NCBI RefSeq assembly: GCF_003269035.1
Contig: NZ_QLTK01000013.1
Coordinates: 1-64,000 of the forward strand
Source of the DNA: Paraburkholderia bryophila
GTDB lineage: Bacteria; Pseudomonadota; Gammaproteobacteria; Burkholderiales; Burkholderiaceae
Direction: 5' to 3'
DNA length: 64,000 bases
The first letter of the stretch is position 1; each line of letters starts with the position of its first letter. Positions 50,606 to 59,657 of the stretch are shown in pieces. A program made the position numbers and the translations under genes. Under the pieces are notes generated by a model that saw only the letters and a list, made by a program, of their open reading frames with translations, did not search any database and was not told the DNA's origin.

Positions 50606-53002
50606 TCAGTGCCCGCGGAACAGATTCATGATGTCCTGCTTTTCCTGCTCCCCGACCTGCTCGGGCGCAGCCGCCGCACCGCTCGCTTCGGCGTCGAGCG
50701 CCGCCTGACTGACCCCTACCGTCGAAACGAAACCGTTGCCCGGGGTGAAGTCGTCGAAATACAACTCCGAGCCGATTTCGGTGACGCCTTCCGGCATGGG
50801 CATCTTGTACTCAGGCACGCCCTTGAGCGCGCGGCTCATGTACTCGATCCACACCGGCAACGCCAGGCCGCCGCCGGTTTCACGGTCGCCGAGACTGCGC
50901 GGATTGTCGTAGCCGATCCACGCGATCGCCGTGAGCGTGTGCTGATAACCGGCGAACCACGCGTCGCGCGAATCGTTGGTCGTGCCTGTCTTGCCGCCGA
51001 GGTCGGTGCGTTTCAACACGTTGGTCTTCGCGCCCGTGCCGCGTTGCGCGACGCTCAGCAGCAGGCTGTTCATCACGTAAGCGTTGCGCGATTCGATTGC
51101 GTGCGGCGCGCTTTGCGCGGCCACCAGCGGCTGCGCGTGCGCGACCACGATGCCGCGCTGATCGGTGACTTCGGCGATCAGATACGGATTGACGCGATAA
51201 CCGCCGTTGGCGAACACCGAGAACGCGCCCGCCATCTGGAGCGGCGTGACGAGACCTGCGCCGAGGGCCATTGGCAGATAGGCGGGGTGACGGTCCGCGT
51301 CGAAGCCGAAACGCGTGATGTACTGCTGCGCGTACTTCGTGCCGATCTGGTTCAGGATCCGGATCGACACCAGGTTCTTCGACTTCTGCAGCGCGGTGCG
51401 CATGGTCATCGGGCCGTCGAAACCGCCGCCGTAGTTCTTCGGCTCCCATGCCTGGCCACCGGTCTCCGCGGCGCTGAAAAAGAGCGGCGCGTCGTTAATG
51501 ATGGTGGCCGGTCCCAGTCCCTTTTCGAGCGACGCCGAATAGATGAACGGCTTGAAGCTCGAACCCGGTTGGCGCCATGCCTGGGTCACGTGGTTGAACT
51601 TGTTCTTGTTGAAGTCGAAGCCGCCGACCAGCGCGCGAATCGCGCCATCTTGCGGGATCACGGAAACGAACGCGCCTTCCACCTGCGGCAATTGCGTGAC
51701 CGACCAGTTGCCGTCGTCGTTCTTCATCAGACGGATGATTGCGCCGGGGCGCACCCGCTGATTCGGCTGCGCGCGCGGACCGAGCGCGGCTTGCGCGAAG
51801 CGCAGGCCGTCGCCCTGAATGGTCGCGACGTTGCCGTCGATAAACGTGGCCTGCACCTGTTTCGGATTCGCCGAGGTCACGACCGCGGCAATGATCTCGC
51901 CGTTGTCCGGATGTTCGAGCAACGCGTCGTCGATCGCCTGTTCGCGGTCGTCCGCGTCGGACGGCAGATCGATGAACGCCTCCGGGCCGCGATAACCGTG
52001 ACGCCGCTCGTAGTCCATCAGCCCTTTGCGCAGCGCGCGGTAGGCGACGTCCTGATCGGCCGAATCGATCGTGGTGACCACGTTCAGGCCGCGCGTGTAC
52101 GCCTCTTCGCGGTACTGCGCGTACATCATCTGGCGCACCATTTCCGCGACGTACTCGGCGTGCACGCTGAACTCCTTGCCCGCGCCCTTGACCACGAGCG
52201 GCTGTTTGCTCGCTTCGTCGTACTGCTCCTGGGTGATGTAGTGCAGCTCATACATACGCTGCAGGATGTACTGCTGACGCACCTTCGCGCGCTTCGGATT
52301 GACCACCGGGTTATATGCCGACGGCGCCTTCGGCAGACCCGCGAGCATGGCCGACTCGGCCAATGTCAGGTCCTTCAGGTCCTTGCCGAAGTAGACCCGA
52401 GCCGCGCTCGCGAAACCGTAGGCGCGCTGCCCGAGATAGATCTGATTCATATACACCTCGAGAATCTGATCTTTCGTCAGCTTCGACTCGATCTTGTACG
52501 CGAGCAGCATCTCGTAAATCTTGCGCGTGTAGGTCTTTTCGCTCGACAGGAAGAAGTTGCGCGCCACCTGCATGGTGATCGTGCTCGCGCCCTGCGTGGC
52601 GTGGCCGTTGGTCAGCGCGACGATGCCGGCGCGCGCGATACCGGTGAGGTCGACGCCGCCGTGATCGTAGAAGCGCGCGTCTTCAATGGCGAGCACCGCC
52701 TTTTTCAGGCTATCCGGCACGTCCTGGATATGGACGATGTCACGCCGTTCTTCGCCGAATTCGCCGATCAGCACATGGTCTGCCGTGTAGATGCGCAGCG
52801 GCACCTTGGGCCGGTAGTCGGTCAATGCGTCAAGCGACGGCAGATTCGGCGTGGCGACGACCAGCGCATAGCCGAGCACCAGCAGCACGCACAGAATGCC
52901 TGCGACGATCAGACCGACAAAGCCGATGATGAGCTTCAGCCACAACGGGCGTTTGCGCTTCTGCGGCGCGGGCGGCGGGGACGTAGGAGACGTGGATTGC
53001 AT
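50606..53002 (-). CDS. mrcA: Penicillin-binding protein 1A
   Basis: A bifunctional class A PBP that polymerises and cross-links peptidoglycan. The 798-residue protein has a membrane anchor at about 20-48, the glycosyltransferase domain with catalytic E107 in AIEDARFYDHGGVD and GASTITMQVARNFF near 138-151, and the transpeptidase domain with the serine motif SSFKPF near 483 and the KTGTT motif near 670. It lies convergently to cyaY. Upstream on the minus strand TATAAT (53033-53028) is a likely -10 box without a clear -35. In many Gram-negatives this gene is divergent from pilM, as here. Confidence 0.97.
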   Translation of the reverse strand: MQSTSPTSPPPAPQKRKRPLWLKLIIGFVGLIVAGILCVLLVLGYALVVATPNLPSLDALTDYRPKVPLRIYTADHVLIGEFGEERRDIVHIQDVPDSLKKAVLAIEDARFYDHGGVDLTGIARAGIVALTNGHATQGASTITMQVARNFFLSSEKTYTRKIYEMLLAYKIESKLTKDQILEVYMNQIYLGQRAYGFASAARVYFGKDLKDLTLAESAMLAGLPKAPSAYNPVVNPKRAKVRQQYILQRMYELHYITQEQYDEASKQPLVVKGAGKEFSVHAEYVAEMVRQMMYAQYREEAYTRGLNVVTTIDSADQDVAYRALRKGLMDYERRHGYRGPEAFIDLPSDADDREQAIDDALLEHPDNGEIIAAVVTSANPKQVQATFIDGNVATIQGDGLRFAQAALGPRAQPNQRVRPGAIIRLMKNDDGNWSVTQLPQVEGAFVSVIPQDGAIRALVGGFDFNKNKFNHVTQAWRQPGSSFKPFIYSASLEKGLGPATIINDAPLFFSAAETGGQAWEPKNYGGGFDGPMTMRTALQKSKNLVSIRILNQIGTKYAQQYITRFGFDADRHPAYLPMALGAGLVTPLQMAGAFSVFANGGYRVNPYLIAEVTDQRGIVVAHAQPLVAAQSAPHAIESRNAYVMNSLLLSVAQRGTGAKTNVLKRTDLGGKTGTTNDSRDAWFAGYQHTLTAIAWIGYDNPRSLGDRETGGGLALPVWIEYMSRALKGVPEYKMPMPEGVTEIGSELYFDDFTPGNGFVSTVGVSQAALDAEASGAAAAPEQVGEQEKQDIMNLFRGH

Positions 53003-53255
53003 AGTGGCACCAAAAAACAGTCCCGCGATTATAGCCGCCTCGCTTTTCAGCTTTCGGCCGGCTTACGGAGGTTGCCCGATAAGCCTGCGCGCCACGCGGG
53101 ATTGACTTCACTGTAGCCGCTTTGATGCCGCGCGGGGGCGCGTGTCACGCAACGTTAGCCATTCGGCTGAGTGTCGCTCAACGCTGCGCTTGCGCACAAT
53201 TCTTCCTCGTTACTCGCGTTCGAATGGTTCGCAGCGCGAGTCTGAGGGAGGGCAT

Positions 53256-54248
53256 ATGTCGTTAATAAATTCCTGGTTCGAGGTCTTGCAGACCGGCTCG
53301 CCGCGTTTCGCCGCGGGGATCGACGTGGGTTCTCAAAGCGTGCGTCTGGTCGTGATCAGTCAGCGAGCGTTGCCGGTTTCTGAGCTGCAGATCGAATACG
53401 TGTCGACCGTGCCGCTCGCACCCGGCGCGATGGCGGGCACCGAGATCGCCGACCGGCACGCGGTGGCGCGTGCCTTGCGCGAAGTGTTCGCCGGTCTGCC
53501 GCGCGCCTGTGCAGCGCAGGCGTTGCGTTGCGCCATGGCGGTGCCCGCCTCGGCCACGGTCATGACCTCGGTGCCGCTGGCGCGGCTTGCCGCACAAAGC
53601 GGCTGCGCGGAAGACGGCGGGCATGAACTGGTCGAGCTGGAGCCGGCGGTGATGAATGAGGTCGAGCGGATTGCGGGGCTCGAACGGCATGCGCTGGCGG
53701 TCGACTGGTACGTCGACGAAAGGCCCGGCGCGAGCCGCGCGGTGACGATCGCCGCCACCGCGCGCCAACATCTCGAGGCGCGTATGGAATGCGCGGCGGC
53801 GGCCGGCATTTCGCTGACCGCCGTCGACGGCGAGCCGCAAGCGGCTCTGCGCGCCATGCGCTATGCGGCAAGTCATGAACTCGATCCGCACCAGCCGTAC
53901 ATCGCACTGTGGATCGGTACGGACGGCGTCTACGGATGGCGTTTCGCCGAAGACTGTCTGGTCCACGAGATGCGTTATCCGGCACCCGAACACACGGATC
54001 TCGCCGATGCGTTGCGTGACCTGGGTCGTGGGACCGAGCTCCGCTGCGCGTTCCTGAGCGGCGAAGTGGATCTGCTCGACGGGGTCGGCTTTTCGATGGT
54101 GGATATCGCCGATGTGTTGAGCTGTCCGGTACTGCCCTTCGACCTGGCGCTGCTCGGCGACCTCCAGCGGGCGCAGACCGATGCGTTGTTGCACGAGCCG
54201 GAAGGCGCGGTGGCGTTCGGGCTGGCGTTGCGCGGGGTGTTCGAATGA
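53256..54248 (+). CDS. pilM: Type IV pilus inner-membrane protein PilM
   Basis: PilM is an actin-like cytoplasmic protein that binds PilN and supports the type IV pilus or secretin machine. The 330-residue product starts MSLINSWFEVLQTGSPRFAAG with AGGGAGG upstream. The ATPase phosphate loop GIDVGSQSVRLVVIS is near residues 21-35. The middle is divergent and Ala-rich, so the exact relation to E. coli HofM-type proteins or true PilM is uncertain. The stop overlaps pilN by 4 bases. Confidence 0.85.
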   Translation: MSLINSWFEVLQTGSPRFAAGIDVGSQSVRLVVISQRALPVSELQIEYVSTVPLAPGAMAGTEIADRHAVARALREVFAGLPRACAAQALRCAMAVPASATVMTSVPLARLAAQSGCAEDGGHELVELEPAVMNEVERIAGLERHALAVDWYVDERPGASRAVTIAATARQHLEARMECAAAAGISLTAVDGEPQAALRAMRYAASHELDPHQPYIALWIGTDGVYGWRFAEDCLVHEMRYPAPEHTDLADALRDLGRGTELRCAFLSGEVDLLDGVGFSMVDIADVLSCPVLPFDLALLGDLQRAQTDALLHEPEGAVAFGLALRGVFE

Positions 54249-55006
54249 TGGGCGCCCGGTTGCTGGGAGCGGGCGCGCATCCGTCGGTGTATTCGTCATC
54301 GTCATCGCCTTCGCGCGGTGTGCGTTTCGTGCGGTCGTGGCTCGGAGGCTTCAATCTGCTGCCTTACCGGCAGCGCAATGCCCGGCTTGCGCGTCGGCGG
54401 TGTCTACTCGAATGGACCACCGCTGCGGTTGTCGGCAGCGCGGCCGTGCTGCCGTTGATCGGCTGGCAAGTGTTCGAGCGTATGCAGCTCGATGCGCAGC
54501 GAGCGTCGATCGATCAATCGTTCACGCGTCTGAGCGCGCCGCTTGCGGAGCACGCGACCTTGCTGCGCACGCGGGACGAACAACGCAAAAATGTCGCGCA
54601 TGCAAGGCGTTTGTCCGACCCGCTCACTCATTTACGCGATCTGATCGATGCGCTGAGCTCGGAGCCGGGCGAGGGCGTGGTGCTACAGCAAATGCGTCAG
54701 CGTGAACACGAAACGCAAATGCTGGCGACGTCGCGTGGACATGCGGCGTCGGCGGCGTGGCTCAAACGCTTGAGCGGGATTCGCGGCGTGAAAGGCGCGG
54801 AGGTGAGCGATCTGCGTAGCCCGGCGACGCGTGCCGCAGGGCGCGCTGGTGCAGGTGCTGGCGCTGGCCTTGGCGCCGGCGTGTCTGGCCCAGTCGAGTT
54901 CGGCGCGCATTTGCGATGGGACGACGCGGCGTTGAAGGTAGCCGGCAAGGCGGGCCTGGCGCCTTCACTTTCCATCAAGTCCGAACTATCGAGAGGTGTG
55001 AAATGA
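54245..55006 (+). CDS. pilN: Type IV pilus assembly protein PilN
   Basis: PilN is an inner-membrane protein that links PilM to PilO. The 253-residue product has the N-terminal PilM-binding motif FNLLPYRQ near residues 36-43, a membrane segment near 58-76, and coiled and globular periplasmic parts after that. A Ser-rich lead of about 20 residues precedes the motif. It is translated from ATGATG overlapping the pilM stop and its own stop overlaps the next start. Confidence 0.85.
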   Translation: MMGARLLGAGAHPSVYSSSSSPSRGVRFVRSWLGGFNLLPYRQRNARLARRRCLLEWTTAAVVGSAAVLPLIGWQVFERMQLDAQRASIDQSFTRLSAPLAEHATLLRTRDEQRKNVAHARRLSDPLTHLRDLIDALSSEPGEGVVLQQMRQREHETQMLATSRGHAASAAWLKRLSGIRGVKGAEVSDLRSPATRAAGRAGAGAGAGLGAGVSGPVEFGAHLRWDDAALKVAGKAGLAPSLSIKSELSRGVK

Positions 55007-55923
55007 GCACGACATTCGTTGAGCTTGGCGGCGCGGCCAGCACGCGGCCGTTCCTCTCGCATTGGATCAAGCGTGCGCGCGTGCCGTTCGCGGCGTGGAG
55101 CAGACGCCGTCGCTGGGTGATTGCCTTGCTGATTGCCGCGATCGTGTTCGCGCTCGGCACGCATGGATGGATCGTGGCGGATTTGTCCGGCGTCGCTGCG
55201 AGCCGGTCCGCCTTGGCGGCGAGCGCCCAACGGTTGGCGGACGCGCGGCATGCACTCGCACAGTTGCCCGTGCTGCGGCAAGAGATTGCGGCGATGGGCG
55301 CCGCGCGTTCATCCGCGTCATGGAGTTCGGCGGACGACGTGCGCGTCGTTTCCGAACTCGCTGTGCAGAGCGACGTCACGCTGCTGAGCCTGGAACCCGG
55401 CGCCGTCAGCGGCGTCGGTGTCGAAAGCATGCGCCCGCTGCAGTTCACCGCGCGCACGGATTTCGTCCACCTGATGGCGTTTCTGCGCGGGCTGTCGGAT
55501 CTGCCGGTGCTGACCGTTCCCGTCGACGTGACCGTTAAACGCGACGCCGCGTCGCTCGTGATGAACGCGACGCTGAATATGTTCGGCGCGCTGCGGCCGG
55601 CGCCTTTGAATACGTTGGCGGACGCGTTCGTCGACGCCAGCCTCGATTCGGACGACGACGAGGACCTCGTGTTCTTCGATCCGTTCTCGTCGCCGCAAAT
55701 GTTCGCCGCAGGTGGTTTGTCCGAGGGTTCGCCGTTGCGTCTGGTCGGATTGCTGCGCGATCGCACGCGTGGCCTGGCGTTGCTCGATACGGAGGATGGC
55801 GCGACGACGGTCGTGGCCGGTCAACTGATCGGCGCCGAGCGCGTCACGAAGCTCGACGCGCGTGGGATTACGCTCGCCAGAGGCGATGAGACGCGCACGT
55901 TGTCGCTGATGGAGGCTTCATGA
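55003..55923 (+). CDS. pilO: PilO-PilP fusion of the type IV pilus alignment complex
   Basis: The 306-residue product appears to join PilO and PilP. Residues 37-58 are a membrane segment, 66-100 a coiled coil and about 110-195 a PilO-like ferredoxin-type domain. A linker (about 198-240, acidic SLDSDDDEDL) contains DPFSSP, typical of PilP just before its folded domain. Residues 245-303 (RLVGLLRDRTRGLALLDTED, then GQLIGAERVTKLDARGITLA) resemble the PilP C-terminal beta-barrel. No lipobox is present. Both partner domains would be periplasmic, so the order is topologically sensible. No separate pilP follows; pilQ starts on the stop. ATG 55003 overlaps the pilN stop. Confidence 0.8.
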   Translation: MSTTFVELGGAASTRPFLSHWIKRARVPFAAWSRRRRWVIALLIAAIVFALGTHGWIVADLSGVAASRSALAASAQRLADARHALAQLPVLRQEIAAMGAARSSASWSSADDVRVVSELAVQSDVTLLSLEPGAVSGVGVESMRPLQFTARTDFVHLMAFLRGLSDLPVLTVPVDVTVKRDAASLVMNATLNMFGALRPAPLNTLADAFVDASLDSDDDEDLVFFDPFSSPQMFAAGGLSEGSPLRLVGLLRDRTRGLALLDTEDGATTVVAGQLIGAERVTKLDARGITLARGDETRTLSLMEAS

Positions 55924-57842
55924 TGAGTGTGGAAAAATTGGCGCGGATCGCGCGGTCGTGTTGGGGTGTGGCGGCATCGGCGGGAGCGCGCGTTTTGCGT
56001 GGCGCTGACTTGTCTCGTGTATTTCGTGGTTCTCGTGGTTCTCGCGCATCTCGCGGATTTGGCTTGTCTCGCGTACGTGGCGTATCTCGCGGCGCTCGGG
56101 TCGCCGGCTCATCTTCTGGAGATTGTGCAATGGGCGTGTCTTGCTCACCTCGCGCGTGTGGGTCGCGACGCGGGCGGAGCGCGTATCTTGGGCTGGTCGT
56201 CGGTTCGGCGTTGAGCGTCGGTATCGCGCGGGCTTCGACGCCGCCGTTGCCGCCGCTCCCGGACTACCTGTTGCAGGACGATGCGGTCGCGTTGCCGGAC
56301 GCACGGCACAACGCACCGCCCTTGCCGCGCGAGGTCGCTATCGAAGTGCCGAATCCGTTTCGCGACGACTCAGCGGAGACGACGGATGCGTCGAAAGCGG
56401 CTGCGTCCGCTGCCGGTAGCGCCGTCGGCGGTGCGGCCGGTGCGGCTGGTACGGCCGACGCTGCCGTCGGCGCCGATATCACCGCCGACGCCTCCCCACT
56501 GCCCGCACAAGCTTCAACTCCAACCCGAGACACCGCGCCCACCACCGCGCTCGAAGGCCCACCCACACCGCTACCGCCGCTCCCACGCCTCGGCAACGCG
56601 CCAAAAACCGCTGCCGACGCGCATCTCGCCACCGACGACAAAGCGATCTCGTTGAACTTCCAGCGCGCCGAACTGGGCGCCGTGCTCAACGCGTTCGCCC
56701 AGTTCACCGGCCTGAACATCGTCGCGAGCGAACGAGTGCGTGGTGCCGTCTCCTTGCGGCTCGACAAGGTGCCATGGCGCACGGCGTTCGACACCTTGCT
56801 GGACGTCAACGGCCTCGCCATGGAGCGTCACGGCAATGTGATCTGGGTCGCACCGCAGGCCGATCTGGCCGCGCGCGAGCGGCAGCGCTTCGAAGCGCAT
56901 GCCCGCAGCGCCGATCTCGAACCGCTCGCCAGCCACACGTTCCAGCTGCACTACGCGCGCGCCGAGGACGTCCGGCGCCTGCTGACCGGCTCCGGCAATC
57001 AGCGCGTGCTGTCCAAACGCGGCGCCGCCACTGCCGATCCGCGCACCAACCTGCTGTTCGTGACCGACCTCGAGGCCCGCCTCGCGCAGATCGCCACGCT
57101 GCTCGGCTCCGTCGACCGGCCGACCCGGCAGGTGTTGATCGAGGCGCGGATCGTCGAGGGCGAACACGGGTTCTCGCGCAATCTTGGCGTGCGGCTTTCA
57201 ATGGCAGCCACGAGCGAAGACGGCTCGGCGCGCGGCCTGACCGGCGGCAAGGAAGGCGCTGTTTATGATCTGTCGGCGCGGCCCATCGCCGGTTTCGACG
57301 CCGCGACCGCCGGCCTGACGCTGTTCGCGGCCGCCGCGACGCGGCTCCTGAACATCGAACTGAGCGCGCTGGAGGCCGAAGGCCGCGGGGAGATCGTCTC
57401 CAGTCCGCGGGTCGTGACGGCTGACCGGATGAAGGCGGTGGTCGAGCAGGGCACCGAACTGCCGTACCAGGCGAAGGTCGGGCAGGGCGTGTCGGGCGTG
57501 CAGTTCCGTCGCGCCACGCTCAAACTCGAGGTCGAGCCGCAAATCATGCCCGACGGTCGGGTCGTGCTGGACCTCGACGTCGCCAAAGACAGCGTGGGCG
57601 AACAGACCGACGCCGGTCCCGCGATCAACACCAAACACGTGCAAACGCGGGTCGAAGTCGAGGATGGTGGTACGGTGTCGATCGGCGGAATTTACGCCAC
57701 CGACGACCGGGACGATGTGACTCGGGTGCCGCTCCTGGGCAAAATACCGTTTTTGGGGGCGCTTTTCCGCCATCGGGCACATCGCGACCAGCGCAGCGAA
57801 CTGGCGGTTTTCATCACGCCGCGCGTCGTTCAGATAAATTAG
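55920..57842 (+). CDS. pilQ: Type IV pilus secretin PilQ
   Basis: PilQ forms the outer-membrane channel for the pilus. The 640-residue reading has an STN-like domain near 240-312 (LNFQRAELGAVLNAFAQFTG), an N1-like domain near 336-415 and the secretin channel near 450-638 (EVEPQIMPDGRVVLDLDV, VPLLGKIPFLGALFRH). The AMIN domains of typical PilQ are missing. GGAGG (55911-55915) and overlap with the pilO stop support 55920. However, residues 1-70 are Ser/Arg/Gly-rich repeats and the only clean signal peptide begins at Met71 (ATG 56130, with GGAG 8 bases upstream; cut after ARA). The mature start is therefore uncertain. The protein shares the genomic neighbourhood with aroK. Confidence 0.88.
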   Translation: MMSVEKLARIARSCWGVAASAGARVLRGADLSRVFRGSRGSRASRGFGLSRVRGVSRGARVAGSSSGDCAMGVSCSPRACGSRRGRSAYLGLVVGSALSVGIARASTPPLPPLPDYLLQDDAVALPDARHNAPPLPREVAIEVPNPFRDDSAETTDASKAAASAAGSAVGGAAGAAGTADAAVGADITADASPLPAQASTPTRDTAPTTALEGPPTPLPPLPRLGNAPKTAADAHLATDDKAISLNFQRAELGAVLNAFAQFTGLNIVASERVRGAVSLRLDKVPWRTAFDTLLDVNGLAMERHGNVIWVAPQADLAARERQRFEAHARSADLEPLASHTFQLHYARAEDVRRLLTGSGNQRVLSKRGAATADPRTNLLFVTDLEARLAQIATLLGSVDRPTRQVLIEARIVEGEHGFSRNLGVRLSMAATSEDGSARGLTGGKEGAVYDLSARPIAGFDAATAGLTLFAAAATRLLNIELSALEAEGRGEIVSSPRVVTADRMKAVVEQGTELPYQAKVGQGVSGVQFRRATLKLEVEPQIMPDGRVVLDLDVAKDSVGEQTDAGPAINTKHVQTRVEVEDGGTVSIGGIYATDDRDDVTRVPLLGKIPFLGALFRHRAHRDQRSELAVFITPRVVQIN

Positions 57843-57948
57843 GGGCATGCCGCCGCCGCTCTCCAGCGGCGGTGCGCAGGCTCGACAAGGCAGCCGCTTT
57901 GCCAGTAAGCTGCGGCACGAACTACACCGGATTAGCCAGAGGACACCG

Positions 57949-58500
57949 TTGCAAGCGCGGGACGCACACGCCAATGTATTTTTTGTAGGGCTCATGGGGG
58001 CAGGAAAAACCACCGTGGGCCGGGCCATTGCGCGCCGTCTCGATCGCCCGTTCTTCGATTCCGACCACGAAATCGAAGCGCGTACGGGCGCGCGCATTCC
58101 GGTGATCTTCGAACTGGAGGGCGAAGCGGGCTTTCGCGAACGCGAGGCGAGCGTGATTTCCGAGCTTACCGGGCGCGAAAACATCGTGCTGGCCACCGGC
58201 GGCGGCGCGGTGCTACGGCCGGAAAACCGTGAATCGCTGCAAAATCGCGGTGTGGTGATTTACCTGCGGGCCAATCCGCATGACCTTTGGCTGCGCACCC
58301 GGCGCGACAAAAATCGCCCGCTTCTGCAAACCGAAGACCCCAAAGCGCGTCTCGAAGCGCTCTACGAAGTGCGCGATCCGTTATATCGGGAATGCGCGCA
58401 CTTCGTCATCGAAACCGGCCGGCCTTCGGTCAACGGCCTCGTCAACATGGTTCTGATGCAGCTCGAGATGGTCGGCGTCGCTAAACACCCTGCGTCATAA
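57949..58500 (+). CDS. aroK: Shikimate kinase
   Basis: AroK phosphorylates shikimate in aromatic amino acid synthesis. TTG 57949 with GAGG just upstream gives 183 residues, MQARDAHANVFFVGLMGAGK and so on, which fits the family. The P-loop GLMGAGKTTVGR is near residues 13-24, and the shikimate-site residues FFDSDHEIE and ATGGGAVLR follow. An ATG at 57847 would add 34 unmatched residues. It lies just after pilQ and one base before the aroB region, so the pilus and shikimate genes probably share a transcript. Confidence 0.93.
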   Translation: MQARDAHANVFFVGLMGAGKTTVGRAIARRLDRPFFDSDHEIEARTGARIPVIFELEGEAGFREREASVISELTGRENIVLATGGGAVLRPENRESLQNRGVVIYLRANPHDLWLRTRRDKNRPLLQTEDPKARLEALYEVRDPLYRECAHFVIETGRPSVNGLVNMVLMQLEMVGVAKHPAS

Positions 58501-58508
58501 TGGACCGT

Positions 58509-59585
58509 ATGATTACCGTCAATGTCGAACTGGGCGAGCGCGCCTACCCCATCCATATCGGTGCCGATCTGATCGGCCAGACTGCATTGTTCGCACCGCA
58601 TATTGCCGGTAGTTCGGTCACGATCGTCACGAATACCACCGTCGAGCCGCTCTATGGCGACAAGCTGCGCGCCGCGCTCGCGCCGCTCGGCAAGCAGGTC
58701 TCCACGGTCGTTTTGCCGGACGGCGAAGCGTATAAGAATCTCGAGACCCTGAACCTGATTTTCGACGCGCTGCTCGGCTCGCGCGCGGATCGCAAGACCA
58801 CGCTGATCGCTTTGGGCGGCGGCGTGATCGGCGACATGACGGGTTTTGCCGCGGCCTGCTACATGCGCGGCGTACCGTTCATTCAGGTGCCGACTACGTT
58901 GTTGTCGCAGGTGGATTCGTCGGTGGGCGGCAAGACGGGTATCAATCATCCCCTCGGCAAGAACATGATCGGCGCGTTCTACCAGCCGCAAGCCGTGATC
59001 GCCGACATCGGCGCATTGCGCACGCTGCCGGCGCGCGAACTGGCGGCGGGCGTCGCCGAAGTGATCAAGACCGGCGCGATTGCCGACGCCGGTTTCTTCA
59101 ACTGGATCGAGGCGAACGTCGCGGCGCTGAACGCCTGCGAGCCCGCGGCGCTAATCGAGGCGGTCAAGCGCTCGTGCGAGATCAAGGCGTCGGTGGTGGC
59201 GCAGGACGAGCGTGAAGGCGGACTGCGCGCGATCCTCAACTTCGGTCACACCTTCGGCCACGCGATCGAAGCCGGACTCGGCTACGGCGAATGGCTGCAC
59301 GGCGAGGCGGTCGGCTGCGGGATGGTGATGGCGGCGGATCTGTCCGTGCGCATGGGCTATCTCGACGAAACCGCGCGCAAACGGCTGGTCGACGTGATCG
59401 TCGCCGCGCATTTGCCGACCCGGGCGCCCGCGCTCGGCGAGTCGCGCTACGTCGAACTCATGCAGGTCGACAAGAAGGCCGAAGCCGGGATGATCAAATT
59501 CATTCTGCTGAAGCGTTTCGGTGAGACGCTCATCACCCAGGCGCCCGACGACGCGGTGCAGGCCACGCTGGCTGCCGCGATTTAA
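58509..59585 (+). CDS. aroB: 3-dehydroquinate synthase
   Basis: AroB converts DAHP to 3-dehydroquinate using NAD and a divalent metal. The 358-residue protein starts MITVNVELGERAYPIHIGAD. Features include GGGVIGDMTGFAAA near residue 100, QVPTTLLSQVDSSVGGKTG near 128, and metal ligands in the region with NFGHTFGHAIEAGLGYGEWLHGEAV near 245-270. An ATG at 58500 overlaps the aroK stop and would add three residues. The aroK-aroB pair is a conserved operon. Confidence 0.96.
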   Translation: MITVNVELGERAYPIHIGADLIGQTALFAPHIAGSSVTIVTNTTVEPLYGDKLRAALAPLGKQVSTVVLPDGEAYKNLETLNLIFDALLGSRADRKTTLIALGGGVIGDMTGFAAACYMRGVPFIQVPTTLLSQVDSSVGGKTGINHPLGKNMIGAFYQPQAVIADIGALRTLPARELAAGVAEVIKTGAIADAGFFNWIEANVAALNACEPAALIEAVKRSCEIKASVVAQDEREGGLRAILNFGHTFGHAIEAGLGYGEWLHGEAVGCGMVMAADLSVRMGYLDETARKRLVDVIVAAHLPTRAPALGESRYVELMQVDKKAEAGMIKFILLKRFGETLITQAPDDAVQATLAAAI

Positions 59586-59657
59586 CGGCGGCAGAGCTAG
59601 CCGGGCACGGCATCACGCACCGCGTCACGAGGCGCCGTTTTTGTTTCGGAGAACCCG

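Noticed and set aside
55927..56214. Hydrophobic plus-strand frame overlapping the start of pilQ
   Set aside because: It arises from the short repeats in another frame, has no homology and lies inside the coupled pilO-pilQ junction.
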